A stretch of 64,000 bases of DNA, taken from the NCBI GenBank assembly GCA_033980235.1, contig CM067076.1, positions 31,985,383 to 32,049,382 of the forward strand, written 5' to 3'. Each line of letters begins with the position of its first letter. The stretch's first letter is position 1. Shown here piece by piece: positions 51,301 through 54,960 of this stretch. Origin of the DNA: Diadema setosum. Lineage: Eukaryota > Echinodermata > Echinoidea > Diadematoida > Diadematidae. The notes under the pieces are model-generated. The model was not told where the DNA came from. It saw only the letters and a program-made list of their open reading frames with translations, and ran no database searches. A program made the position numbers and the translations under genes.

Positions 51301-54295
51301 ATAATCAAGAATAACGTAAATTATAACACAGAGACAAAGCACAATTAATAGAAAAACAGACCTAGATTGTGACATAGAACAGCTGCTAGGGGCAAGAAAA
51401 TTAATTAACATGACCCGCAAGTCTCCTACCCCACACCCCATACAAAAACTTTGTCAAAATATGTATTCATAAGATAGCACTTAACAGTCACAGTGAATTA
51501 AACATGCAGTCGCACAGGGGGAAAAGACGTACAAAAAAAAATGGGGGCTTCTTTGATTTCTTTCTTAAGCGTCCGCAATCGGTTATGGGCAAAGCTTGTG
51601 TAACTATTACTCTTCACGGCACTAATACATTTTTGGCAATAAGTCTGCTTCCTAGAGTCAATCCTTGCTTTCGTCAAGATGGGTACCAGAATGTTCGTGG
51701 GTTAGTAACATTTTCTTGCAGAAAGAATAAGGTCTACGTTAATGCATATAATAGCTGTTCAAAAGAGCTTTTCAACTTGTTCTTACATTGTAAAACTTGG
51801 AATCAAGTCGGCTGTGGTCATGATGGGGCGAACTTCTCTCTGGATCTATTTCAGGAGGGTACTCTCTAAGAAAATCGAGTGGAAATGTTCACTCTTGAAA
51901 GAGTGAATTTAGAGTGAAATTGGATTGAATTTTGAGTGAAAATAATTTTGGAGTGACCTCAGGTATCACTCTAAAATCTTCGAGTGATCCCTGAGGTCAC
52001 TCCAAAATGAGTGAAGATGAACATTTTCACTCAAAATTCACTCCTTTTTCAGTCTGAATTCACTCTTTCAAGAGTGAACATTTTCACTCGATTTTTTTTT
52101 TTGAGAGTATAGTTTCACAATGTATTCACAATGCTGATCATAATACGAGCCCAAAAGATTTTCCTTGGCAATCAGGAAGCTTGCACAGCTTAACCCCCAA
52201 GCAACATCGAATGATGCGAATAGGTCAGGAAATTTCAGAAATTTCAGAAATTTCAACATAAGATTCACAGAACTAGGAAGACAGGTGGGGCGTAAACATA
52301 TGCCTTATACTTGGATCCCCTGAAAAGGTATTTCCAAACACTGCCAAATCTGAATATTCTACGATGTTTTTTCCTACAAGTATAATAACAATTAGTTTGA
52401 TTTCCTTTTCCCTACAATTAGTTTGATTTTCTTTTCCCTACAACTAACAATCATTTTAATTTTCTGTGGGAAAAAATAGTCCTATTGGGCAAAAATCGAC
52501 TGTGAGTATGATTATTCAATTGTTTCTATGGCAACACGGCTATTGCAACTTGTGATGACCGCGAACCATTAACAGTTACTGGAAGGGACTATCGGGACGG
52601 GGGTCACGAGAATTTGAATACAGCTACTAATTGGTCTATCATGGATACCATAATGGTTTATCATAACGCACCTGCGCCGTTTTCCAGTAAGAGGTCGACA
52701 CACTCATTACGCTTGTTTAAGCACGCGTAGTGCAAGGCCGTGTTCCCACGATCATCGACTTCTTGAACTGCCTGGAGACTCTCAGCGCGGTCCATGCCAT
52801 CCAACAGTTTCCTGACTTTGTGATGAACGTCGCCCCGATTACCCCTCACCGTCTGGAAATCGAATTCGTGGAAAAAAAACCAACAAACAAAAAACAAAGA
52901 CGCGAACAGAGAACATAATGAAGAAATGGGAAAGAGTTCCATAAAAGACAATGTAGATCTATTCAAGGTGGGGGGGGGGGGTACATAATTATGTACCCCC
53001 ACTATAATAGATCTACACTGTATGAACTTCCTCTGAAGTCCGCATTATCTCATTACCCTATAGGCAGGGCTCGACACTAACGGTGACCCGGTGGCCCGGG
53101 GTTACCAAAAGCGCACGTCGGGCCACCAAAAATTCAAAAATGAAGAATTTGGTGGCCTGATCGGGCCACCAAAAAAGGTCGGATGTTTGCCTTTGGGCCA
53201 CCAAAAATAAAAGTTAGTGTGGAGCCCTGCTATAGGACACCGAGATCGATGTTACCCTAACTCTAACCCCAACCCTAACCCTAAACTGAGTAAATTCTAA
53301 TCCTAATCCCAAAGCCACCTAAACTTAATCATGTTACTATACATAACGAATAGCGGGGGTGCATATGGAACTCCTGCCAAGAAGATGATGACATGCGCGT
53401 GGGACATTACAGAATGTTCCATCCAAAGTGTTTGGTGTGCTACTACTGTTGCAAATGATTGACAAATTGCCCTACATCGACGTAAATAGCACTGAATTGA
53501 CCAGTGTTTTTTTTTAGTAGTTGTCATGATAAAAAAAAAAAAAAAATCATTGGCGTACATACTCGAGCAGGATTCGAAAATACGACCTCCTGATCACCGG
53601 ACAGGCGTCATCTCCACTAGACCACCGAGCTTTCGCCCGACAGCAAGTCTGTCCGGAGATCAGGAGGTCGTAGCGTAGGTTCGAATCCTGCTCGAGTATG
53701 TACGCCCATGATTTTTTTATAATGACTAGTACTAAAAATCACTGATCAATTCAATGCTATTTACGTCGATGTGGGGCAATTTGTCAATCATTTGCAATGA
53801 AAACATCTCGACGGAAGAATTTCATGAATTTGAATAACAGTGCTACTACTGTGTTACAGAAATATGATCAAAATTTTCAGGAAATGTCCCTAGATGTACC
53901 AAAGTTGATTGACAATTCCTGACCCTCAACAAACGGGAGCGGTTGGCGTCACTGGCTAATTTATCGGTTTTTTTTTTTTTTTACACCATACTTCAAGAGA
54001 AAATTAATGTGCACATCTTTTAACATCTTTCGTCGAAACTCACCGACAACACGGTTCTCCGTCGTCGTCTAGGTCTCTCCGTTGTCCTCCTTCTCATCGT
54101 CGGCTCGGCGTCCGACGAACTCATCTCACTCTCGTTGGTCGTCGCTCCCGATTCGTCGCTGGTACCTCCATGGGAATCAGAGGAGCTCGACCAGCCATGG
54201 CCGCCATTGTCGCTGTCGCTGGAATCAGCGCCAGAATCTGACTCCGTCTCGTGGCGAATGTTTAAGCCTCTCCGTGGTCTAAAGGAAAACGCCAT
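15105..54295 (-). CDS. TRPA1-like: TRPA-family (TRPA1-like) ankyrin-repeat cation channel, complete 24-exon gene
   Basis: Coding exons in order: 54295-54044, 52852-52672, 50909-50836, 46174-46001, 45634-45413, 44632-44539, 44146-43873, 42316-42133, 40796-40705, 39447-39301, 37949-37835, 36059-35917, 35283-35156, 33704-33555, 32247-32168, 31140-31036, 24402-24076, 23614-23465, 22035-21927, 20983-20892, 20278-20066, 18116-18048, 16749-16564, 15371-15105. All introns are GT-AG and all phases agree; 1275 residues. Vertebrate TRPA1 is about 1120, so this one has a longer N-terminus. Order: Ser/Asp/Arg-rich region (1-84), ankyrin domain (about 115-650), linker, S1 (832-856), S2 (893-915), S3 (932-951), S4 (972-996), S5 (1006-1029), pore with TTGEIDF (1048-1054), S6 (1078-1102), LAVGD segment, coiled coil (about 1233-1270). 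TRPA channels are plasma-membrane, calcium-permeable sensors of irritants and temperature. Whether this is the TRPA1 orthologue or another TRPA subfamily cannot be settled here. Confidence 0.92.
15535..15745. repeat. LINE 3' end fragment plus hairpin-MITE half
   Basis: CAAAGAAATTTCATTCATAT and AACATTCAGGTACAAAATAA are the reverse complement of the 3' end of the LINE at 42545-43113. From about 15605 (GATTTTCATCAAATAGTC to CCACCAATACTGTACC) it matches one half of the hairpin MITE at 31497-31880. A second copy of the LINE 3' end lies at 17385-17445. Confidence 0.55.
16564..16749 (-). CDS. TRPA1-like: TRPA exon 23: C-terminal domain
   Basis: Residues 1126-1187. FQQRFPPWFWRMAVV aligns with the LE..LP.WF...V region of TRPA C-termini. 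Acceptor CTCTCCCGGCAG|GCT, donor AAG|GTAACC. If the donor is skipped, the frame ends at a stop at 16507-16509, giving a short alternative tail ending YYHNDYVSF. Confidence 0.88.
17700..17785 (-). repeat. tRNA-like sequence (SINE head or tRNA pseudogene)
   Basis: The minus strand reads GCTCAATCGGTAGCGC (box A-like) and CTCGGTTCGATTCCCGGG (box B, a good T arm). The outer TTGCTCA pairs with TGAGCAA, but box A overlaps this stem and no regular anticodon stem forms. I do not call a functional tRNA. A weaker tRNA-like box B (AGTTCGAGTCC, minus) is at about 43313-43323. Confidence 0.45.
18048..18116 (-). CDS. TRPA1-like: TRPA exon 22: TRP-like helix after S6
   Basis: Residues 1103-1125. TGLAVGDVGEIQTKAE matches the invariant GLAVGDI..VQ segment that follows S6 in TRPA channels. 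Acceptor TGTACTTGTAG|ACC, donor AAG|GTATGA, phase 0. Confidence 0.93.
18142..18184. repeat. (TAGA)n microsatellite
   Basis: About ten TAGA units, then a purine-rich tract. It lies 26 bp upstream of the exon 22 acceptor and so inside the splice-proximal intron. Confidence 0.9.
19010..19315. mobile_element. Nested MITE with TAGGCGTTTTCACATCAGC termini, copy 1
   Basis: The ends TAGGCGTTTTCACATCAGCC and GCTGATGTGAAAACGCCTA are inverted. Many copies of TAGCGCGCTA-like palindromes fill the inside, so the whole piece can fold on itself. Confidence 0.65.
19344..19559. mobile_element. Nested MITE with TAGGCGTTTTCACATCAGC termini, copy 2
   Basis: Same ends as copy 1, shorter by about 90 bp because its first AT/GC palindrome block is missing. 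It is flanked by the inverted words TTGGGCTCA and TGAGCCCAA. Confidence 0.65.
20066..20278 (-). CDS. TRPA1-like: TRPA exon 21: pore helix, selectivity filter, S6
   Basis: Residues 1032-1102. Acceptor ATTTTTTCCAG|CCC, donor CTG|GTGAGT. The pore segment is VFKVFAMTTGEIDF; Gly1050-Glu1051 sits where vertebrate TRPA1 has Gly-Asp. S6 includes TTYILFTIFIVVMPILISNL. Confidence 0.94.
20892..20983 (-). CDS. TRPA1-like: TRPA exon 20: S5
   Basis: Residues 1001-1031. Acceptor TCGTGTGCAG|CT completes Ser1001, donor CAG|GTACGG. Contains FKTSIKFFLVLPMFLLAFTS and VFYLLLMNQ. Confidence 0.93.
21037..21335 (+). pseudogene. L1/Tx1-like LINE 3' fragment
   Basis: Reads AQIQEIMLQIQTQITRSAFI and LGSAEIPKCYK in one frame, matching the C-terminal part of the LINE frame at 42545-43113 and a piece at 34640-34960. 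A 5'- and 3'-truncated remnant in intron 19, antisense to TRPA. Confidence 0.55.
21927..22035 (-). CDS. TRPA1-like: TRPA exon 19: S4
   Basis: Residues 965-1000. WQWQCGAWAIFLVWINLIL is typical for TRPA S4, which lacks the regular Arg ladder of voltage-gated channels; CRRLPFVGIYVLM follows. Acceptor CATCATTCCACAG|GAT, donor ACGT|GTGAGT (phase 1). A MITE begins only about 20 bp upstream of the acceptor. Confidence 0.93.
22055..22475. mobile_element. GTTCGCCCATGGGCGAAC-family MITE, copy 2
   Basis: Inverted relative to 36125-36590. Starts TTATAGATGATGACTGGCGG and ends TTTGACTAACCCATTTACTA. It contains CCTCAATAGCATTTCAAACC, the tandem TCAAATACG units, and GAACATTACAAGAATGTTCG. One end lies about 20 bp from the exon 19 acceptor. 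Confidence 0.7.
22514..22587. repeat. Short inverted repeat (stem about 22 bp)
   Basis: GAACACAGAGTCCCACAGTG faces CACTGTGGGACACTGTGTTC around an 18-bp loop. Confidence 0.6.
23465..23614 (-). CDS. TRPA1-like: TRPA exon 18: end of S2 and S3
   Basis: Residues 915-964. Acceptor AATTCTTGCTCCAG|ATC, donor CCG|GTAAGT. Contains LWNAFLGLVPNILCILLVLP (S3). Confidence 0.93.
24076..24402 (-). CDS. TRPA1-like: TRPA exon 17: pre-S1 helix, S1, extracellular loop, S2
   Basis: Residues 806-914, the largest exon. ELLKHPVIKGLFAYKWRRL matches the ELL.HPV......KW pre-S1 signature. S1 is about 832-856. The S1-S2 loop has an N-glycosylation site at N872 (NYT). S2 starts near 893. Acceptor CCAACGGCAG|ATC, donor TCG|GTAAGG. 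It follows the largest intron, 6.6 kb, which holds a LINE and a nested element. Confidence 0.94.
25250..26620 (-). mobile_element. 5'-truncated Rex1/CR1-type non-LTR retrotransposon
   Basis: It covers the RT-coding frame, a short 3' UTR and a (GAA)n tail (TTC units at about 25252-25272 on the plus strand). The 5' end is lost inside the RT domain. It sits in TRPA intron 16 in the same orientation as the gene. Confidence 0.8.
25387..26604 (-). CDS. Reverse transcriptase C-terminal two-thirds of a Rex1/CR1-like LINE
   Basis: 405 uninterrupted codons. QYGFRKNMSCEQQL opens what is left of the fingers. Motif A is VMDFSKAFDKV, motif B SGVPQGSVLGPCLF, and motif C LFADDAISY, with both catalytic Asp present. 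The thumb and C-terminal domain follow, with KYLGVTITSDLKW and RRAARFTLNRY, the usual layout of CR1/Rex1/jockey elements. The endonuclease and N-terminal RT are absent, so the copy cannot be autonomous. The intact frame means the insertion is fairly recent. Confidence 0.85.
   Translation of the reverse strand: MKHGDENNIIFPLQYGFRKNMSCEQQLLGFTSDLQRNLDAGRQTDVIVMDFSKAFDKVGHERLLRKLDYYGIRGKNLKWIQSFLNGRSQRVVLDGIKSSSVAVGSGVPQGSVLGPCLFLLYINDLPDGLASKVRLFADDAISYMTIDNQHHTQNLQEDLNKIGDWAKKWMMDLNTDKCKVLTISRKRSKVQHVYHLNNAPLESVESVKYLGVTITSDLKWTQHINNTVNKANNVLAFLKRNLRIKSSDVKATAYKTLVRPIVEYASTVWDPSTKNLIHQVEMVQRRAARFTLNRYHNTSSVTKMLQELDWTTLEQRRENDRLIMMYKIHNNLTPLSAQDYIIKQATQLTRASQPHSYQVPYSRTESHRHSFFPRTVRNWNSLSSDIVSAPSVGSFRNRLTVDHSG
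26621..28140. other. Intron 16 sequence, nothing recognised
   Basis: Mostly pyrimidine-rich on the plus strand from 27380 to 27620. No exon with matching phase and no inverted repeat that I could support. Confidence 0.4.
28145..28290 (+). repeat. SINE-like fragment, rearranged copy
   Basis: ACTGATCAATTCAGTGCT, ATTTACGTCGATGTAGGGCA and ATTTGTCAATCAGTTGCA match the body of the SINE pair at 53440-53830. The preceding TTCATGAAATCCTTCCGTCG matches the same SINE but inverted. Confidence 0.5.
28381..30710. mobile_element. Non-coding element with TTAGGTGATCCGA inverted ends
   Basis: TTAGGTGATCCGA (28381-28393) is the exact reverse complement of TCGGATCACCTAA (30698-30710). A hairpin GGTGATCCGAGTATCC..GGATCACC lies at the left end. 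The 2.3-kb interior holds no coding frame but a two-unit tandem repeat. Confidence 0.6.
29400..30545. repeat. Two-unit tandem repeat, period about 570 bp
   Basis: TTATCTCTATGGGAGTGCAG begins at 29412 and again at 29982. The whole block, through AGCTTATCTTCGATGTATTG, AACAGCCCCTATCACCCCCA and AAGACCATGTTACAAG, is repeated at high similarity. Confidence 0.75.
31036..31140 (-). CDS. TRPA1-like: TRPA exon 16: linker just before S1
   Basis: Residues 771-805, phase 0 at both ends. Acceptor TTTACCCCTCCAG|ACA, donor ATG|GTGAAA. Ends with RQENHPLKLM, the position of the conserved L..M before the HP motif of exon 17. Confidence 0.87.
31497..31880. mobile_element. Hairpin MITE (AAAATCGGTTTTGAAATGGC family), copy 1
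   Basis: Near-palindromic: TTTGATGAAAATTGGTTTTG..GAGATATCC in the left half mirrors GGATATCTCAGCC..GATTTTCATC in the right, around GGTGGGACCCACC. Other copies: 47622-48022 and 55643-56025. Fragments: 15605-15745, 34340-34600, 56035-56150. Confidence 0.7.
32168..32247 (-). CDS. TRPA1-like: TRPA exon 15: variable linker loop
   Basis: Residues 744-770. The acceptor GGTCGCCAG|TC is the one consistent with phase; the downstream CAACCAG is an alternative that breaks it. Donor ACT|GTGAGT. Encodes a Thr/Ser/Asn/Pro-rich segment of 27 residues, probably a surface loop. A 3n-length change here could be alternative splicing. Confidence 0.75.
32890..32942. repeat. Palindromic (GT)n-(GC)-(CA)n tract
   Basis: About eleven TG units, GCGCGC, then about twelve CA units: a perfect inverted repeat and also an alternating purine-pyrimidine tract. 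Confidence 0.9.
33555..33704 (-). CDS. TRPA1-like: TRPA exon 14: linker domain
   Basis: Residues 694-743. Acceptor GATGTTGCAG|TG, donor AATG|GTATTC. CKFVLDRCIS matches the VLD.C element of TRPA linkers, and KMDIKFDYELLEDWFSPW aligns with the following beta region. Confidence 0.88.
34140..34600. repeat. Fragments of the TTAA element and of the hairpin MITE, split by (AT)n
   Basis: 34140-34312 matches the right end of the elements at 3783 and 39504 (TAATCGCGCGATCGACGACC, GAGATCTTATG.., AGGGTTA). 34340-34600 matches the hairpin MITE (AAAAATCGGTTTTGGAATGG) with its centre replaced by an (AT)n run at 34396-34444. Confidence 0.55.
34640..34960 (+). pseudogene. L1/Tx1-like LINE remnant
   Basis: Starts with TATTCTGAATCAAAGACTTA and reads FRIDILHGIISIRNHF, then after breaks ISQIREIML.KKIQITGVLL. 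Related to 42545-43113 and 21037-21335. Confidence 0.5.
35156..35283 (-). CDS. TRPA1-like: TRPA exon 13: start of the linker before S1
   Basis: Residues 651-693. Acceptor GGTTTCTGCAG|G, donor CCAG|GTAAAC. Contains LLNIDDWRALLTHS and NLRTTPMRKLIQRMP, the W..LL and TP.R.LI...P pattern found between the ankyrin domain and S1 in TRPA channels. Confidence 0.9.
35552..35910 (+). mobile_element. MITE with TTAAAGGTATAATTTACC end, copy 3
   Basis: Starts TTAAAGGTATAGTTTACCTT and contains ATAAAGCCTAAAATATAGGG, GACAGTTTAGTCTATAG, ACTATTGTTCACATTTTC and GGTTGTTTCTATCCCTCACA. Its right end (TGCAAATGGTAGATTACTAA) runs into the donor of TRPA exon 12. Confidence 0.7.
35917..36059 (-). CDS. TRPA1-like: TRPA exon 12: last ankyrin repeats
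   Basis: Residues 604-650. Acceptor AATACCGACAG|GTG, donor CATGA|GTAAGT. Contains VTPLHYACCIGSESLLEILL and DAKGFNCLDHAIEEGHE. The donor lies at or inside the edge of a MITE (35552-35910). Confidence 0.9.
36125..36590. mobile_element. GTTCGCCCATGGGCGAAC-family MITE, copy 3 (longest)
   Basis: From ACTATATTAAATGGGTTATT to CAGTCATCATCTATATAATG. It has the perfect palindrome at about 36204-36221, a GCGC-rich centre (GAGCGCGCGATCGAGTGCG), and an inner inverted pair around CCTTCAATAGCATTTCAAAC. It lies in intron 11. Confidence 0.7.
37835..37949 (-). CDS. TRPA1-like: TRPA exon 11: ankyrin repeat
   Basis: Residues 565-603. Acceptor CTTCGACACAG|A completes Lys565; donor AAG|GTAAAG, phase 0. Contains NNEGKTALHMAIEHYQQEIT. 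Confidence 0.9.
38215..38960 (+). pseudogene. RTE-like LINE remnant
   Basis: HADDTTLL at about 38230 is a decayed YADD catalytic motif. Then INTSKYRIMSKEQ and TDEFVFLGSTV are readable. After stops and shifts come ALMRPIDTYGAETWTLRKAE, RMKWFGHVIRVPKNRLP and RPPGRPPLRWKDQ. This series of blocks is typical of RTE/BovB-like LINEs. Antisense to TRPA in intron 10. Confidence 0.75.
39301..39447 (-). CDS. TRPA1-like: TRPA exon 10: ankyrin repeat
   Basis: Residues 516-564. Acceptor CTCCGTCTTCAG|G, donor GCTAA|GTCAGT. Contains DDDGNRLIHLTAWKGHTVAV and RLLVKRGVDLYAK, a complete ankyrin unit. Confidence 0.9.
39504..40290. mobile_element. piggyBac-like non-autonomous element, copy 2
   Basis: TTAA on both sides (39500-39503, 40291-40294). 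The ends are CCCTATTCCAACTGGGG and CCCAGTTAGAATAGGG. Inside each end GGGGGGTCAAATTGACCCCC forms a perfect hairpin. It shares TCTCCCGCATATTTTGA and GCGATCGGCGGCCGAGATCT with the copy at 3783. 787 bp, no transposase. Confidence 0.75.
40705..40796 (-). CDS. TRPA1-like: TRPA exon 9: short ankyrin exon
   Basis: Residues 486-515. Acceptor ACACTTCTTCAG|GCT, donor ACCGA|GTAAGT (perfect). Encodes AIMEFPEIKQHMRSEATEEL and VLESASNGHT. It has no usable Met to stop frame of its own and was found from its splice sites. Confidence 0.87.
41330..41788 (+). repeat. Retroposon 3' end with (GAATT)n tail
   Basis: AGATGATTGAATAAACCATG runs directly into about nine GAATT units (41741-41788). AATAAA followed by a short tandem tail is typical of some LINE or SINE 3' ends. 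The 5' extent is uncertain. Confidence 0.5.
42133..42316 (-). CDS. TRPA1-like: TRPA exon 8: degenerate ankyrin repeats
   Basis: Residues 424-485. Acceptor TTCTATTCCCAAG|C, chosen because its phase completes the AG left by exon 7 to Ser. A competing AG nearer the ORF core would break the frame. Donor AAG|GTGATT. Contains GIPSVLRYACDHGGMGALRE and VAFDVLQWAVSKNKSEVVK. Confidence 0.85.
42545..43113 (+). pseudogene. L1/Tx1-like LINE 3' end
   Basis: MGLSDTHLCTFCSSSTETIL has the C..C...ET..H zinc-knuckle-like end found in L1-group ORF2 proteins. Then a frame change through an A-run, KTQITKSSFIFGSTEIPKCY, and FSQFCKFLKQAKKVDEY. The 3' UTR with GAATAAAATTTCTTTGTG ends in poly(A) at 43103-43113. Antisense to TRPA in intron 7. 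Confidence 0.7.
43873..44146 (-). CDS. TRPA1-like: TRPA exon 7: ankyrin repeats with a DxDxDG insert
   Basis: Residues 333-423. Acceptor CCATACGCAG|TG, donor ATGAG|GTGATT (phase 2). The exon opens with an acidic stretch containing DIDGDGVMSTGE (residues 345-356), a perfect 12-residue EF-hand-type calcium loop. Two ankyrin repeats follow: KKGESLMHAAGKAGNLDVI and ENLSPLHSASKYDQSEAVKE. Confidence 0.9.
44539..44632 (-). CDS. TRPA1-like: TRPA exon 6: ankyrin repeat
   Basis: Residues 302-332 plus one base. Acceptor CTCTCCCTTGGCAG|ATA, donor ATTG|GTAATA. Contains KGISTIHQAVKTGDEQLAKT. Confidence 0.88.
45088..45155. repeat. (ACT)n(AAT)n microsatellite
   Basis: About eleven ACT units run into about nine AAT units. 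Confidence 0.9.
45413..45634 (-). CDS. TRPA1-like: TRPA exon 5: ankyrin repeats
   Basis: Residues 228-301, phase 0 at both ends. Acceptor GGGAGTAG|AGT, donor GAG|GTATTT. Contains LLQSGADPLSRDPWGNTPLF, a clear GADP-D-GNTPL ankyrin junction. The acceptor has a weak pyrimidine tract, so its exact position is slightly less sure. Confidence 0.87.
46001..46174 (-). CDS. TRPA1-like: TRPA exon 4: ankyrin repeats
   Basis: Residues 170-227, phase 0 at both ends. Acceptor TTGTTTTGCAG|GTC, donor GAG|GTGAGG. Contains PDRSGLTPLLMAVNLKGH, an ankyrin helix pair with the TPLL variant of TPLH. Confidence 0.9.
46200..47425. other. Intron 3 sequence, nothing recognised
   Basis: Contains a CCCCTAC-rich stretch near 46790-46820 and an A-run/G-run at 47270-47300. 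No exon fits the phases, which already close between exons 3 and 4. Confidence 0.4.
47426..47490. repeat. (TTG)n microsatellite
   Basis: About twenty-one uninterrupted TTG units. Confidence 0.95.
47622..48022. mobile_element. Hairpin MITE, copy 2 (best-preserved ends)
   Basis: AGTACTGGTTGAGGTGAG at the left mirrors CTCACCTCAACCAGTACT at the right. The inner arms have AAAATCGGTTTTGAAATGAC and its mirror. Closest to 55643-56025. Confidence 0.75.
48298..48351. repeat. (CA)n microsatellite
   Basis: Two AC runs split by ATACACGCAAA. Confidence 0.9.
48440..49740. repeat. Tandem array, about 8 units of 158-174 bp
   Basis: Unit starts, judged by AGCTTGAAAATTTTGACAT, are at 48481, 48654, 48817, 48975, 49148, 49314, 49480 and 49654. 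Each unit holds TTTTACAGTCCCAAAACTG, TTCGCTTTGGAAATTAAGG, a G-run of variable length, GCGCACCGGG, TTACTGGCAGCAACATCAGG and GCGAGCGAGCGAAGCGAGCG. Units differ by point changes and in the G-run. Short minus-strand frames across it are repeat artefacts. A lone GAGCGAAGCGAGCGAGC piece lies at about 50393-50418. Confidence 0.9.
50560..50690. repeat. G-run/C-run foldback sequence
   Basis: CAGGGGGGATGATTGTACAG.. and GGGGGGGATATATCCCCCCC form hairpins. A similar C-run piece is at 50060-50140. Confidence 0.45.
50836..50909 (-). CDS. TRPA1-like: TRPA exon 3: 74-nt cryptic ankyrin exon
   Basis: Acceptor TTTCATTCTAG|AT, donor GCGAG|GTAATA. Read in the phase forced by exon 2, it gives DPNTVGQHGKRPLHFVLSDK and TISRE (residues 145-169). 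This completes the repeat begun in exon 2 and leads in frame to VKKNCMQL of exon 4. It has no Met and is too short for ordinary ORF searches. The surrounding 46.2-52.6 kb intron region is otherwise repeats. Confidence 0.87.
51053..51240. repeat. (GAT)n/(ATT)n microsatellite
   Basis: About 190 bp of GAT units passing into ATT/ATC units. All six frames stay open here, which creates false proteins of Met, Asp, Ile or His runs. Confidence 0.95.
51504..51869 (+). other. Unassigned open frame, 121 codons
   Basis: MQSHRGKRRTKKNGGFFDFF, later CVTITLHGTNTFLAISLLP and CGHDGANFSLDL. Codon use is not simple-sequence, and the 3' end runs into a MITE at 51860. I recognise no family. It lies antisense in TRPA intron 2 and may be an old transposon coding remnant or chance. 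Confidence 0.2.
51860..52110. mobile_element. Hairpin MITE rich in GAGTGAA words
   Basis: TACTCTCTAAGAAAATCGAG at the left mirrors CTCGATTTTTT..GAGAGTA at the right, with TA at both outer edges. The whole element folds; CACTCTTGAAAGAGTGAATT and its mirror make a second stem, with TGACCTCAGG near the centre. Confidence 0.7.
52120..52660. other. Intron 2 sequence, nothing recognised
   Basis: AT-rich. A 22-bp duplication (AGTTTGATTTCCTTTTCCCT type) lies at 52392-52445. No coding signal. Confidence 0.4.
52672..52852 (-). CDS. TRPA1-like: TRPA exon 2: first ankyrin repeat
   Basis: Residues 85-144 plus one base. Acceptor CGATTTCCAG|ACG preceded by a T-run. DDRGNTALHYACLNKRNE (from residue 117) is a textbook ankyrin start. 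Donor GCAG|GTGCGT in phase 1, inside the loop NGAG. Confidence 0.88.
53064..53230. mobile_element. Small MITE, GCAGGGCTC termini, TATAG duplication
   Basis: GCAGGGCTCGACACTAACGG faces TTAGTGTGGAGCCCTGC. TATAG flanks both sides (53059-53063, 53231-53235). Inside, GGGCCACCAAAAA appears three times in both orientations. Confidence 0.7.
53252..53285. repeat. Short interstitial telomere-like repeat
   Basis: Degenerate CCCTAA units: TACCCTAACTCTAACCCCAA, CCCTAACCCTAAAC, about five units next to the MITE at 53064. Confidence 0.7.
53440..53830. repeat. Head-to-head pair of tRNA-derived SINEs
   Basis: Two copies of one retroposon face each other. Minus copy, about 53610-53440: box A TGGTCTAGTGG, box B-like TTTTCGAATCC. 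Plus copy, about 53640-53830: GGTTCGAATCC. Each continues through TGCTCGAGTATGTACGCC, an A/T run and CACTGATCAATTCAATGCT, ATTTACGTCGATGTGGGGCA, ATTTGTCAATCATTTGCA. A related fragment is at 28145-28290. Confidence 0.65.
54044..54295 (-). CDS. TRPA1-like: TRPA exon 1: start codon and low-complexity N-terminus
   Basis: Residues 1-84. It starts MAFSFRPRRGLN. A Ser/Asp/Gly-rich stretch follows, then the basic cluster RRRTTERPRRRRRT. Donor TCG|GTGAGT, phase 0. No ankyrin repeat here; this part is probably disordered and cytosolic. The Arg cluster resembles a nuclear-localisation or lipid-binding patch, but that is speculation. Confidence 0.8.
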
Positions 54296-54729
54296 GTCGA
54301 GATAGTTGTCCCTTCCAAAGCGTGTCGTATAAAGCTATCCGACGACTGTCAAAGAAATTTCGTGATATATGAAATAGACGGATGTTTAAGGAAGATTCGG
54401 GGTAGCCAAAAGTTTTCCTGTACTATTGATTGGAAACATCCAGCTATCATTTTACTTCCAGATGGATACAAACTTACTCTAAAATCAATCGTTGCATTCT
54501 ATCGTCCACCGGAATGAAGTAGACGGCTATCCGAGTGTTATGTATATTATTGTAGTAATAATGGATGATCCAAGGAGGTTTTAAGAGAATCGAGTCACAG
54601 CCGTCTTCCTTTGCTGGATGTTCGGTGCAGCCACACGAAAATATTTGAAGCATGAAGCCAAACTGGATCTGCCGCGGAGATAGGAAGACAACTGACTCGT
54701 GTCTCATTGCATAATCACCAGCCACTTTC

Positions 54730-54960
54730 TATAGGGAAGATACAGTGTATATGTCTTTGTGATGGTAATTACTTTTCGCCATCCCAGTGATATAAAAGTT
54801 AGGTGAATATATACAACTATTGCATCAACTTTTCCTGTAAGTTTCATCCGAATCCGTTCGCAACTTTTTGAGTTATTTTGCACACAGACAAACAAACAAA
54901 CAAACACGCAAGCAAACAAACGCCGGCAGAAACATAACCTCGTTGGCGGAGGTTAAAGGA
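54730..54960. repeat. Dispersed repeat-like sequence upstream of TRPA
   Basis: (CAAA)n at about 54888-54925, then CGCCGGCAGAAACATAACCT, CGTTGGCGGAGGTTA. It looks like the end of a dispersed repeat, but I see no second copy in this window. It occupies the region where the TRPA promoter would be expected (54296-55080); I found no TATA box there. Confidence 0.3.

Noticed and set aside
50983..51441. ORFs of poly-Met/Ile, poly-Asp or poly-His
   Set aside because: Read-through of the (GAT)n/(ATT)n microsatellite.
53560..53740. Pair of functional tRNA genes
   Set aside because: Acceptor stems do not pair and the same sequence continues into a shared SINE body.
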